Source: an uncultured Lachnospiraceae bacterium (GTDB taxonomy: Bacteria; Bacillota; Clostridia; Lachnospirales; Lachnospiraceae). From it: 23,421 nucleotides of DNA. The position numbers were made by a program, and so were the translations under genes. The stretch covers positions 1-23,421 of the forward strand of contig CAKRPI010000026.1 in NCBI GenBank assembly GCA_934376945.1, read 5' to 3'. Under the pieces are notes generated by a model. It did not search any database and was not told where the DNA came from. It worked only from the letters and a program-made list of their open reading frames with translations. Position 1 is the first letter of the stretch; the number at the start of each line of letters is the position of its first letter. Below, piece after piece: positions 1 through 5,486 of the stretch.

Positions 1-20
1 TCTTGTTTTTTTGGGACATA

Positions 21-51
21 GAAAAGGCGGAGCTTCGAAAGAAGCTCTGCC
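21..51 (-). terminator. Terminator-like hairpin, copy 1
   Basis: An 11-bp stem (arms 26-36 and 41-51, one G-U pair, GAAA loop) is followed on the minus strand by a TTTTC run. It is nearly identical to the hairpin at 140-171, including the flanking TAGAAAAGG. It would end minus-strand transcription leaving the RHS fragment at 54-137. Confidence 0.55.
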
Positions 52-53
52 TA

Positions 54-137
54 GGATACATCAATCTCATCGTAGGAGATGCCGACGCCATTGAACGCAG
101 TCAGCTTGTCCTTCCAGCCAGAAGCACCGTAGGTAAA
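54..137 (-). pseudogene. RHS-repeat protein fragment
   Basis: The minus-strand translation contains the residues FTYGASGWKDKLTAFNG followed by ISYDEI. This matches the conserved YG..WKDKLT.(Y/F)NG..I.YD.IGNP segment found late in the core of RHS/YD-repeat proteins. Only about 27 residues survive. The homology breaks just after YDEI, where GNP is expected, and a stop follows three codons later. No start codon or ribosome binding site belongs to it. The piece sits exactly between two copies of the same terminator-like hairpin. It is probably the relic of a large RHS toxin or wall-associated polymorphic protein gene. The RHS call rests on recognising the motif by eye. Confidence 0.6.
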
Positions 138-139
138 TA

Positions 140-171
140 GAAAAGGCGGAGCTTCTTTTCGAAGCTCCGCC
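140..171 (-). terminator. Terminator-like hairpin, copy 2
   Basis: A perfect 11-bp stem (arms 145-155 and 161-171, five-base loop) is followed on the minus strand by TTTTCTATTT. It repeats the hairpin at 21-51 and bounds the RHS fragment on its other side. Confidence 0.55.
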
Positions 172-238
172 AGAGTTAGTTTACACACTATTGCACGCAT
201 TTGACATATCATTGTCACTCCCCAATAAAGCCATGTCA

Positions 239-247
239 TGCTATACT
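239..247 (+). promoter_or_regulatory. Possible extended -10 promoter
   Basis: TGCTATACT is an extended -10-like motif about 45 bases before the start at 291. No good -35 is placed 17 bases upstream. A TTGACA at 201-206 is paired only with a poor -10 (AATAAA at 224-229). Confidence 0.3.
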
Positions 248-290
248 TTTTACAACATCCTAAAACAAGCATGAAAGGAGCGCATGATGC

Positions 291-698
291 ATGACTTTGC
301 AGGAAATCACTACGCTATTCACAAATTACAAGCAATATAGTACAGAACTACTTATCCTCCAAGAATGCGTTGATGAATTACAGGAAGGTGAAACAGAAGA
401 AATTCAGGGAAAATACGCTATCCTTAAACGGCGGCTTGTATTGATCGATCACTGGATCAATTTCCTTCCACGCTCAGAGGCGGAAATCCTGAAAATGCAT
501 CTGATCGAAGGACGATCTTGGGTCTATATCGCCAACCAATTATCCTCCGATTATCAAGGCAGCATTTCTTGTGATGAGCGTACACTTCAACGCATGCAGG
601 CCAAAGCCCTCGCTCGGATTGAGAGCTTTGTGTCCAAGCAGTTTGTCAATAAGCTGGATTATCTAGCTGATCCACCTCCGCAGAGAAATCTTCATTGA
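291..698 (+). CDS. Small sigma-region-4-like regulator, paralogue 1
   Basis: A 135-residue soluble protein. The N-terminal half is charged and probably helical. From about residue 60 it has the layout of sigma-70 region 4 or an ArpU-like phage regulator: LPRSEAEIL, then HLIEGRSW, then a recognition-helix-like DERTLQRMQAKALARIE. Two other genes in this window (1870-2259 and the minus-strand gene 14647-15024) share the pattern L..(D/S)E, IEG, ERTL, Q..A(L/I).(K/R)I..F. The start is fixed by AAAGGAG at 274-280. ATG codons at 283 and 286 are in other frames. Sigma region 2 is absent, so it is unlikely to be a complete sigma factor. Such proteins often act as late-gene activators in phages or in mobile elements. 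The specific target is unknown. Confidence 0.7.
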   Translation: MTLQEITTLFTNYKQYSTELLILQECVDELQEGETEEIQGKYAILKRRLVLIDHWINFLPRSEAEILKMHLIEGRSWVYIANQLSSDYQGSISCDERTLQRMQAKALARIESFVSKQFVNKLDYLADPPPQRNLH

Positions 699-713
699 CA
701 TCAAAAGCCCCTC

Positions 714-741
714 GGAAAACACGACAACTGGACTGTTTTCC
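714..741 (+). terminator. Weak hairpin after the 291-698 gene
   Basis: GGAAAACA (714-721) pairs with TGTTTTCC (734-741) over a 12-base loop. There is no T run after it, so termination is doubtful. It may instead belong to the right end of the adjacent IS3 remnant. Confidence 0.3.
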
Positions 742-787
742 AAGCACCAGACACGAAAATAAGAGCCTGTCGTAGAATTTCATAGGA

Positions 788-958
788 TTACGCGGTCTTG
801 CTTCGGATTTCAACCGGGGTGAGACCGTTTTTGAGTGAAATGCGTTCAAAATTGTAGAAGTCAACGTATTCGGTAACGAGTTGCTCCACCTCTGCACGGG
901 TGGTGAAGTGCGCACGATACAAGCACCCCGTTTTTAATGTGCCGAAGAAATTCTCCAT
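788..958 (-). pseudogene. IS3-family transposase OrfB, C-terminal fragment
   Basis: The minus strand encodes 56 residues starting MENFFGTLKTG, continuing EYVDFYNFERI and ending LTPVEIRSKTA. This is the typical C-terminus of an IS3-family (IS150/IS2-like) DDE transposase. It includes the ENFFG motif carrying the catalytic glutamate and the YNxxRI..L...P.E tail. Everything before that motif is missing. The first methionine is the internal one of the family, not a real start, and no ribosome binding site precedes it. The break falls at the 7-bp inverted repeat TCCATAG (954-960) / CTATGGA (1004-1010). The matching N-terminal part of an OrfB, on the same strand, lies at 4249-4530 and stops a few residues before this fragment begins. 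Confidence 0.85.
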
Positions 959-1254
959 AGTTTTTCAAGTTTACTTGTTTTCTGGATTCCAGTTTTTCAA
1001 GTACTATGGATAAGTATCGCATGTTTAGAGGAAGTTGTCAGCACACGGGATTATTGAGCGGTTGCGAATACTTCTTCATTTTTGTAAAAGCACAGAGATT
1101 GGCGCGGAGATGACGCGCATATGTCGTGGTTTTGCCGATTTACAATTTGAACTTCTTCGGTAAAATAAAGCCATCATCTGAGCCGAAAGAAAGGGGGAGG
1201 AAAGAGAGAAGTTGGCATTCGGCGAAAAGAACGACTATTTGAGAGGAGTTTTCA
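959..1254. other. Gap with junction repeats and an open scrap
   Basis: There is no convincing gene here. The first 50 bases hold a direct repeat of TTTTTCAAGT, the small palindromes CAAGTTTACTTG and CTGGATTCCAG, and the enclosing repeat TCCATAG/CTATGGA. This looks like an insertion or deletion scar. On the plus strand a frame open from 1027 to 1163 (ending GFADLQFELLR then stop) reads protein-like but has no plausible start. It may be the tail of a lost gene. The last 90 bases are leader for the 1255 gene. Confidence 0.4.
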
Positions 1255-1713
1255 ATGGGTCTTAAAAAAATCAGCACCATGTTTTTGGCCATGATCGTCA
1301 TTTGTGTTACATCAAACGCCCCCGCAGAAGAGATCCAAATGGGCAGGTATAATGCTTCGGCAGTCAATTTAAGAACGACGCCCTCTTTTTCGAGTCCTTC
1401 GCTTGGATGGGTCAACAAAGGGGCATCCTGCCAAATTCTGGAAGAATCGACTACCGGGGATTCTCTTTGGTATCGTGTCAAAATCACCAGTGTGACAGTC
1501 AACAAAGCAAACCTTAAGGGGATGACTGGTTGGGCTCTTGCAGAGTTCATTGATCCAGTGAACACCAATGCTGAAGAATCTGAGGAAATATCTGAAGATG
1601 AACTTTCGGAAGATGGTGATCCCCACGAAGAAGATCAATCCGAAGAAGGTGACGTGCACTCTGCCGAAGAAGGCGACACCAAGGAAGATAATGAAGGAAA
1701 TGCTTACGGCTAA
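1255..1713 (+). CDS. Secreted SH3-domain protein with acidic tail
   Basis: A 152-residue exported protein. Residues 1-24 form a signal peptide with a hydrophobic core and likely cleavage after PA. Residues about 30-100 form a bacterial SH3 (SH3b) domain, recognised from ASAVNLRTTPS, a GWVNKGA turn, and a closing GMTGWALAEFID. Residues about 105-152 are an extremely acidic low-complexity tail rich in SEE, EED and EGD. The start is supported by AGGAG at 1244-1248. SH3b domains usually bind peptidoglycan or other wall polymers. There is no catalytic domain, so it may be a wall-binding or surface-charge protein. Its SH3 domain is closely related to the first one in the 2972 gene, including the shared NKG motif and a TS.T..(N/D)L.G.TGW stretch. 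Confidence 0.75.
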   Translation: MGLKKISTMFLAMIVICVTSNAPAEEIQMGRYNASAVNLRTTPSFSSPSLGWVNKGASCQILEESTTGDSLWYRVKITSVTVNKANLKGMTGWALAEFIDPVNTNAEESEEISEDELSEDGDPHEEDQSEEGDVHSAEEGDTKEDNEGNAYG

Positions 1714-1740
1714 CCTTATCGCAGGAAACGATGGAATATA

Positions 1741-1810
1741 AAAATGTCCCTGTATCACAAGCTTGGCCGCTGCCATCCTCAAAAGGATGAATGTTCTACA
1801 AGGACATTTT
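1741..1810 (+). promoter_or_regulatory. Structured leader RNA element, copy 1
   Basis: The outer stem pairs 1741-1754 with 1797-1810: nine base pairs, one C-A mismatch, then four pairs. An inner hairpin pairs CATCCT (1774-1779) with AGGATG (1784-1789). Bases 1760-1807 are a 48-base block repeated almost exactly at 2872-2919. The left outer arm lies outside the repeat and differs between the copies, yet pairing is kept. It ends 59 bases before the 1870 start codon and could be a cis-regulatory RNA. It could also terminate transcription from the 1255 gene, since it ends in TTTT. No known riboswitch class was recognised. Confidence 0.55.
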
Positions 1811-1869
1811 CATTGTAGCACAGCCTTCTTTTCTTGTAAAGTCTCAATATATCAGAGGAGAGCTAAAGG

Positions 1870-2259
1870 ATGGAAGAACTTGTTAAAGCCGCCTTATCTC
1901 ACTATACGGAATACAGAGCAGAATCAGAATTATACGATAAGTGGCTATCGAATCGGGAAAACGCCGATATTCGGGATGCTCTGATCATTTTGCAGCTTAA
2001 ATTGACTGCAATCCAAAGTTGGTTTGACCTTCTTAATGCTGACGAGCTTTTTGTTATTGAAAAACGTTTCATCGAAGAGCTTGAATGGCCCAGGGTTGCC
2101 TTTGAATTTTCAGAAAGATGGAAAAATATATTCATTCGATCAGAGCGCTCGCTTGGAAAGTTCCAGGCCAGCGCACTCAAGAAAATCGCAACGTTTTGCG
2201 GCACGCACAGGGAAATCACGTTGTCGCTATTCGGCGATCTGATCGAAGAAGAATGTTGA
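1870..2259 (+). CDS. Small sigma-region-4-like regulator, paralogue 2
   Basis: A 129-residue protein of the same family as the 291-698 and 14647-15024 products. Residues about 55-112 carry LNADELFVIEKRFIEE, a W.RVAFEFSERW stretch and SERSLGKFQASALKKIATF, which fits a region-4-type helix-turn-helix. GAGGAG at 1855-1860 sets the ATG at 1870. An AAAGG directly next to the ATG is too close to be used. The structured leader at 1741-1810 lies upstream and a good hairpin terminator follows at 2274-2313. It therefore looks like an independent one-gene unit. Role: probably an ArpU-like or sigma-like transcription regulator. The target is unknown. Confidence 0.7.
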   Translation: MEELVKAALSHYTEYRAESELYDKWLSNRENADIRDALIILQLKLTAIQSWFDLLNADELFVIEKRFIEELEWPRVAFEFSERWKNIFIRSERSLGKFQASALKKIATFCGTHREITLSLFGDLIEEEC

Positions 2260-2273
2260 GCCTTCTTTGGCCT

Positions 2274-2313
2274 AACAGCGGCGCGGTTTCCTCCTTCCGC
2301 ACCGCTGTTTTCT
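2274..2313 (+). terminator. Rho-independent terminator
   Basis: AACAGCGG (2274-2281) pairs with CCGCTGTT (2302-2309). After one mismatch, GCGG pairs with CCGC inside. The T-rich tail is TTTTCT. It lies directly after the 1870 gene. Confidence 0.75.
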
Positions 2314-2356
2314 ATTGTTGTGGAGTCTCTTGATAGCATGAAAGGAAGTGATTATT

Positions 2357-2656
2357 TTGAAAAGACAGCTATCCAAACATTCGGAGGAGCCTATACTTCA
2401 AGGCAACTTCGGCAATTACACATGACGAGAGCACTATGGTCCCAACAACCTGTCAAAACACGCACGAGGAGCGTATGTCCGCCACCTCCAGCGCGATTTG
2501 GTTGCCGCCGGATATCCAACTAGGGTTGATGGCTATTGGGGACCGAGTACGCAGTCTGCGCTAATCGATTTCCAGTTCGATCACGGGCTTCGGGCGAACG
2601 GTATTGCTGATCTCCACACGAAGGAAGCATTGATTGTTTTTTGCACTTGCCTATAA
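2357..2656 (+). pseudogene. PG_binding_1 protein with in-frame TGA
   Basis: A 100-codon frame starts at TTG 2357 behind AAAGGAAGTG (2341-2350) and ends at TAA 2654. It is interrupted only by TGA at 2423-2425 (codon 23). The part after the stop reads AYVRHLQRDLVAAGY, then VDGYWGPSTQSALIDFQ, then NGIADLHTKEALI. This is a complete peptidoglycan-binding domain (PG_binding_1: LQ..L...G, DG.(W/F)GP.T..A...FQ, DG/NGI...T...L). No alternative start follows the TGA. It is either a recent pseudogene (one substitution) or the surviving wall-binding end of a larger hydrolase. Comparable domains occur in the intact hydrolases at 7240-8031 and 11206-12477. Confidence 0.65.
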
Positions 2657-2657
2657 G

Positions 2658-2697
2658 GAAATCCCCGATCATTTGATGTGTGATGATTGGGGATTTC
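2658..2697 (+). terminator. Terminator hairpin
   Basis: A 15-bp stem (2658-2672 with 2683-2697, one G-U pair) closes a 10-base loop right after the 2656 stop. The tail is only weakly T-rich (TCTGGTTTT). Confidence 0.6.
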
Positions 2698-2855
2698 TCT
2701 GGTTTTATGGCTATCTTCTGTTTCTTCCTGATATCTTCTGGGTTCCTTCATTTTGGTTTTCCCTCGAATTTCTTACAATATAGTCAAGCAACAGGAAAAG
2801 CCTGGAGCCCAAATTAAAACAAAGCGGGTGATTCCATTGGACTATGTTTTATGAG
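2698..2855. other. Non-coding spacer before the SH3 gene
   Basis: Together with the flanking elements this belongs to a 315-base gene-free stretch (2657-2971). Apart from the terminator before it and the structured leader after it, I see no ORF with a ribosome binding site. A promoter for the 2972 gene should lie here, but no clear -35/-10 pair was found. Confidence 0.4.
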
Positions 2856-2921
2856 GTATATTCTGGTAGATAGCTTGGCCGCTGCCATCCTCAAGAGGAT
2901 GGATGTTCTACAAGGATATGC
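2856..2921 (+). promoter_or_regulatory. Structured leader RNA element, copy 2
   Basis: Bases 2872-2919 repeat the 48-base block of 1760-1807 with only four differences. The outer stem pairs 2856-2870 with 2907-2921: five pairs, one G-A mismatch, then nine pairs including two G-U. The G-C pair 1746/1805 of copy 1 is an A-T pair here (2860/2917), a compensatory change. The inner hairpin is longer (2885-2892 with 2895-2902). It ends 50 bases before the 2972 start, the same placement as copy 1. Confidence 0.55.
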
Positions 2922-2971
2922 TTCCAATTCATGATTCAATCACTATGTAGTTTGTGAAGGGGAAGTGTTTT

Positions 2972-3784
2972 ATGAATCACTTGAAAAAGAGGTTTGCTCT
3001 AGTCTTTATCGTAGTTCTTATTCTGTCCATCTCCGCTTCTGCTTTGGCAGAAACGGGAGTCTTTAATACGGCTGCAGTTAACTTGCGAACAGCAGCTTCA
3101 AAGAGTAGTTCATCTAAAGGACTCGTAAACAAGGGCGCAACCTGTAATATTCTTGGTGAAAGCGGAAGTTGGCTGAAAGTGTATATCACAAGTCATACCA
3201 AGAATGATCCGGATTTGATTGGCCAAACTGGTTGGGTTATGGCTAGGTATGTTGATAGATCTGGAAGCTCTAGCGGTGGTTCCGGAGAGGGTTCGGGTAG
3301 TAACAAGACTTATGACGATATTCCTTCGACCGGTTCTCTCACAAATGGAACTGTTAAACTCAACAGCGGTTATTTAAAAGTACGTGCCCTTCCCAGTCAG
3401 TCAAGTAACAAAATTGGTGAACTTAATGATGGCGCTTCCGTCACGTATTATAATGGCAAACTGAACAGTGTTGGTTCTGACTCTTATACATGGTATAAGC
3501 TTACGTCTCCATACAAAAGGTTTGTGGCTACGAACTATATCGAAGCTAATGCGCAACCTGCCGAAGAAAAATGCCTTGTATGTGGCCGTAGCTATGATGA
3601 GTTCATCAAGACGTATCCAGTAAAGTCTTGGGATCCGGGTAAAGGAACGCTAGGTCCCGATGGTACTGTATGGTATCCTGCTACAGCTTACATCCGCTAC
3701 ACATGTCCAGTTCATAGTGATAATTACTATGACGATGGTACGGTCGATGGATATTATGATGGCAGGGGGACTTTCAAGCGTTAA
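2972..3784 (+). CDS. Secreted two-SH3-domain protein with Cys-rich end
   Basis: A 270-residue exported protein. AAGGGGAAG at 2957-2965 selects the ATG at 2972 rather than one 18 bases upstream. Residues 1-26 form a signal peptide ending SASALA. The first SH3b domain covers about 28-90 (AAVNLRTAASKSS, LVNKGATC, GQTGWVMARYVD). It is followed by a Ser/Gly linker (GSSSGGSGEGSGS) and a second SH3b domain at about 120-195 (YLKVRALPSQSS, YTWYKL, VATNYIEAN). The C-terminus holds CLVCG and YTCPVHSD, a CxxC...CxxH arrangement that could bind zinc or form disulfides. No catalytic domain was recognised. It is probably an extracellular wall-binding protein. The structured leader precedes it and a strong terminator follows. 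The closest relative here is the 1255-1713 product. Confidence 0.75.
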   Translation: MNHLKKRFALVFIVVLILSISASALAETGVFNTAAVNLRTAASKSSSSKGLVNKGATCNILGESGSWLKVYITSHTKNDPDLIGQTGWVMARYVDRSGSSSGGSGEGSGSNKTYDDIPSTGSLTNGTVKLNSGYLKVRALPSQSSNKIGELNDGASVTYYNGKLNSVGSDSYTWYKLTSPYKRFVATNYIEANAQPAEEKCLVCGRSYDEFIKTYPVKSWDPGKGTLGPDGTVWYPATAYIRYTCPVHSDNYYDDGTVDGYYDGRGTFKR

Positions 3785-3812
3785 GCTACTTCAATATTTC
3801 ATAATAACTTCT

Positions 3813-3850
3813 GGGGCTGTCAAGCTGAAAACTTGGCAGCTCTCTTTTTT
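3813..3850 (+). terminator. Rho-independent terminator
   Basis: GCTGTCAAG (3816-3824) pairs with CTTGGCAGC (3832-3840) with one G-U pair. The stem extends outward by weaker pairs and is followed by CTTTTTT. It ends the 2972 gene. Confidence 0.8.
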
Positions 3851-3978
3851 CATGCCTCGAAAAAAACAGGATCGTTCAAGAAAAAAGAGCGTTTCAAAGT
3901 AACCCGAATAAGCCCCGTCACTTTTTCAGAAAAAGCAGAGGAAGAAACCGCCCAAAGAAGGATTCAATTTTCACGTTT

Positions 3979-4248
3979 TTACGAAGCCGTCAGCTCATGA
4001 ATGATAACATCTTGTTTTTGATTCCGGGTTTTTACAGCAAGTTTGCTGACATTCAATGCAAAGGCATAGAGTAGTGTTTCAGTCAGGACGTTTTCTTTGC
4101 CGCGCCGGAGGAAACGACGGATTCCCCAATCCTGCTTCAATACACCAAACTTACCTTCGGATTGAATGGAACGATTTAGTCGAAGCTGCTTACCCAAATC
4201 TGTTGTGATTCGGGCTTGAGACTGCGTGCGATACTTCCGAAAAGCTTT
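3979..4248 (-). pseudogene. IS1182-type transposase, C-terminal fragment
   Basis: The minus-strand reading has ITTDLGKQLRLNRSIQ, then EGKFGVLKQDWG, then IRRFLRRGKENVLTE and LLYAFALNVSKL. This is the C-terminal signature of IS1182-family DDE transposases (RS.Q.EG.FG.LK.D..F.RF..RG...V..E). Only the last ~90 residues exist. They are joined in frame to the IS3-type OrfB piece upstream (4249-4461), making a chimeric 160-residue frame. The chimera lacks complete catalytic triads of either family, so it is not an active transposase. The junction lies about 4246-4251. The remnant is best read as an IS1182 element that landed in or recombined with the IS3 copy and then decayed. Confidence 0.8.
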
Positions 4249-4530
4249 TCCCTTTCTGGACATGGATTGAATTACACCATGTCCGCAAAGTGCTTCGCGG
4301 TAAGCCGCGTGCTGATATTGCCATCCTTGATCTGAATAGAGGATCAGACCTTTCACATTAGGGAAGCGCTTAAAGGCTTTATAGAGCATATCCTTAACTT
4401 GCGCCATATTGGGGCTAAGCGACAGATTGTAAGAGATGACTTCGTTTGTTTTCATATCCAAAATCGGGGAAACCCATTGCTTTCAGCAAAAGCTTCAAGG
4501 AGTGTCCTTCTTCACGGAGTTCTTTGACAA
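4249..4530 (-). pseudogene. IS3-family transposase OrfB, N-terminal remnant
   Basis: Two OrfB pieces are visible on the minus strand. The first is the OrfB beginning (VKELREEGHSLKLLLKAMGFP, about 4467-4528). The second is the rve-core segment ILDMKTNEVISYNLSLSP continuing to YSDQGWQYQ and QSMSRKG (4249-4461). A typical OrfB has about 130 residues between them, so an internal deletion fused them near 4461-4466 and changed frame. The deletion removes the first catalytic aspartate (WTTDVT region). The second, in SDQGWQYQ, remains. The glutamate motif ENFFG is missing here but present in the fragment at 788-958. The break after SRKG leads directly into IS1182 sequence. Confidence 0.8.
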
Positions 4531-5050
4531 GCGCTGCTTTCTCGCCTTGAGTTGCGCCTTCATCTTTTCCTCTCTCAAGGCGATTTCTTTTTTTATGACG
4601 GCATTCTCTGCTTTCAAATATTCATTCTCTGCCCGAAGGCGAATCATTTCTTCACGTTCCGATGGCGTCAGCTCTGCTGGTACCGCTTTCTTTTTCATGG
4701 AAGACTCCTTAGGTGGCCGACCTTTTTGTTGTAAGGCCAATCCTTCATACCCTTCCATTTTATACTTTCTTACCCATTGATACAATAGACCGGAGTTGAT
4801 TCCTGCTTCTATCGCTGTGGCTTCGATTGAGGCTCCTGCCAGCGCCTTGGCAACCAGCTCATATTTTTCTTCTGCTGTCCATACTTTGTTTTGATTCTTA
4901 TGCTTCTGAGCCGCATGCTTCTTCTACTCTGAACCACCTGCGGATTGCGCTACGAAATTTCCTTTCGCTTATGTCATTTGGCGTTTCTGCCCACTTGCCT
5001 TGTCGATACAATTTAATACACTGCTTTTTGCACTCATAACTGTACTTCAT
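4495..5050 (-). pseudogene. IS3-family OrfA, frameshifted
   Basis: OrfA begins at the minus-strand ATG 5050 with MKYSYECKKQCIKLYRQGKW, the usual N-terminal helix-turn-helix of IS3 OrfA (HTH_28/transposase_8-like). The frame ends near 4898. The continuation lies in another frame from about 4920: HKNQNKVWTAEEKYELV, then INSGLLYQWVRKY, then a coiled-coil-like ERE.MIRLRAENEYLKAEN segment and a basic tail. One frameshift near 4905-4925 therefore splits it. The Leu-zipper-like region normally mediates OrfA oligomerisation. The ribosome-binding context and terminal hairpin (5059-5092) mark this as the left end of the IS. Confidence 0.8.
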
Positions 5051-5058
5051 GACGCAAA

Positions 5059-5092
5059 TACCCCCAATACTGGGTGTCCAGTATTGGGGGTA
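5059..5092. repeat. IS-end hairpin
   Basis: CCCCCAATACTGG (5061-5073) and CCAGTATTGGGGG (5078-5090) form a perfect 13-bp stem with a four-base GTGT loop, extended by two A-T pairs. It sits 9 bases outside the OrfA start. The minus-strand TGGACACCC within it is a plausible IS3-family terminal sequence. The element boundary cannot be fixed because the other end is damaged. Confidence 0.55.
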
Positions 5093-5322
5093 CATATCAT
5101 ACCTTCTTGCATCTTTTTCTTTTCTTTTTTTCTGGGCTTAGCCTGACAGCCCCATTTGTTGTATAAATACGACACTTATGTTAAAGAAACTTGTTCAGAA
5201 AAAACGGGTACGAAGCTCGGATAAAATCTTTGACCGAGTAGATAAGAGCGGATTTTATACGTTCTAAACTAAAAAGCTTCTTGAATATTCCTCATAGTAA
5301 CATTTTCGTCGTATGATTTGTA
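5093..5322. other. Gene-free spacer
   Basis: Part of a 400-base gene-free stretch between the IS3 remnant and the gene ending at 5487. It has a pyrimidine-rich run and short inverted repeats (ATAAAATC with GATTTTAT around 5222-5260). No ORF with a ribosome binding site was seen. The second half is the inverted-repeat element at 5323-5466. Confidence 0.4.
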
Positions 5323-5466
5323 CTATAAATGAGCAAATCCTGAAAAATGCACAAAAGTCTCAATTTGCCCCTCGATGAGAATTTATGTATTTCTTGATTT
5401 TTCTCATTTCAAAAGTCTCAAGAGAGAAAGAAATTTGTACAATATTACAAATTTGCTCATTTATAG
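5323..5466. repeat. 144-bp element with perfect 16-bp inverted ends
   Basis: CTATAAATGAGCAAAT at 5323-5338 and its exact reverse complement at 5451-5466 bound a non-coding AT-rich segment. Inside are two direct copies of CAAAAGTCTCAA (5352-5363 and 5410-5421). No target-site duplication is obvious. It ends 20 bases from the stop of the minus-strand gene 5487-6686. It may be a MITE-like element or a large transcription-end structure. Confidence 0.6.
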
Positions 5467-5486
5467 ACTTATATTTATTTCGCATT

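Noticed and set aside
1140..1782. Two minus-strand frames opposite the SH3/acidic-tail gene
   Set aside because: Their open state follows from the repetitive GAA/GAT codons of the acidic tail on the plus strand.
2423..2425. In-frame TGA as selenocysteine or recoded Trp
   Set aside because: Other genes in the window end in TGA, no SECIS-like element was evident, and the domain has no known selenoprotein relatives.
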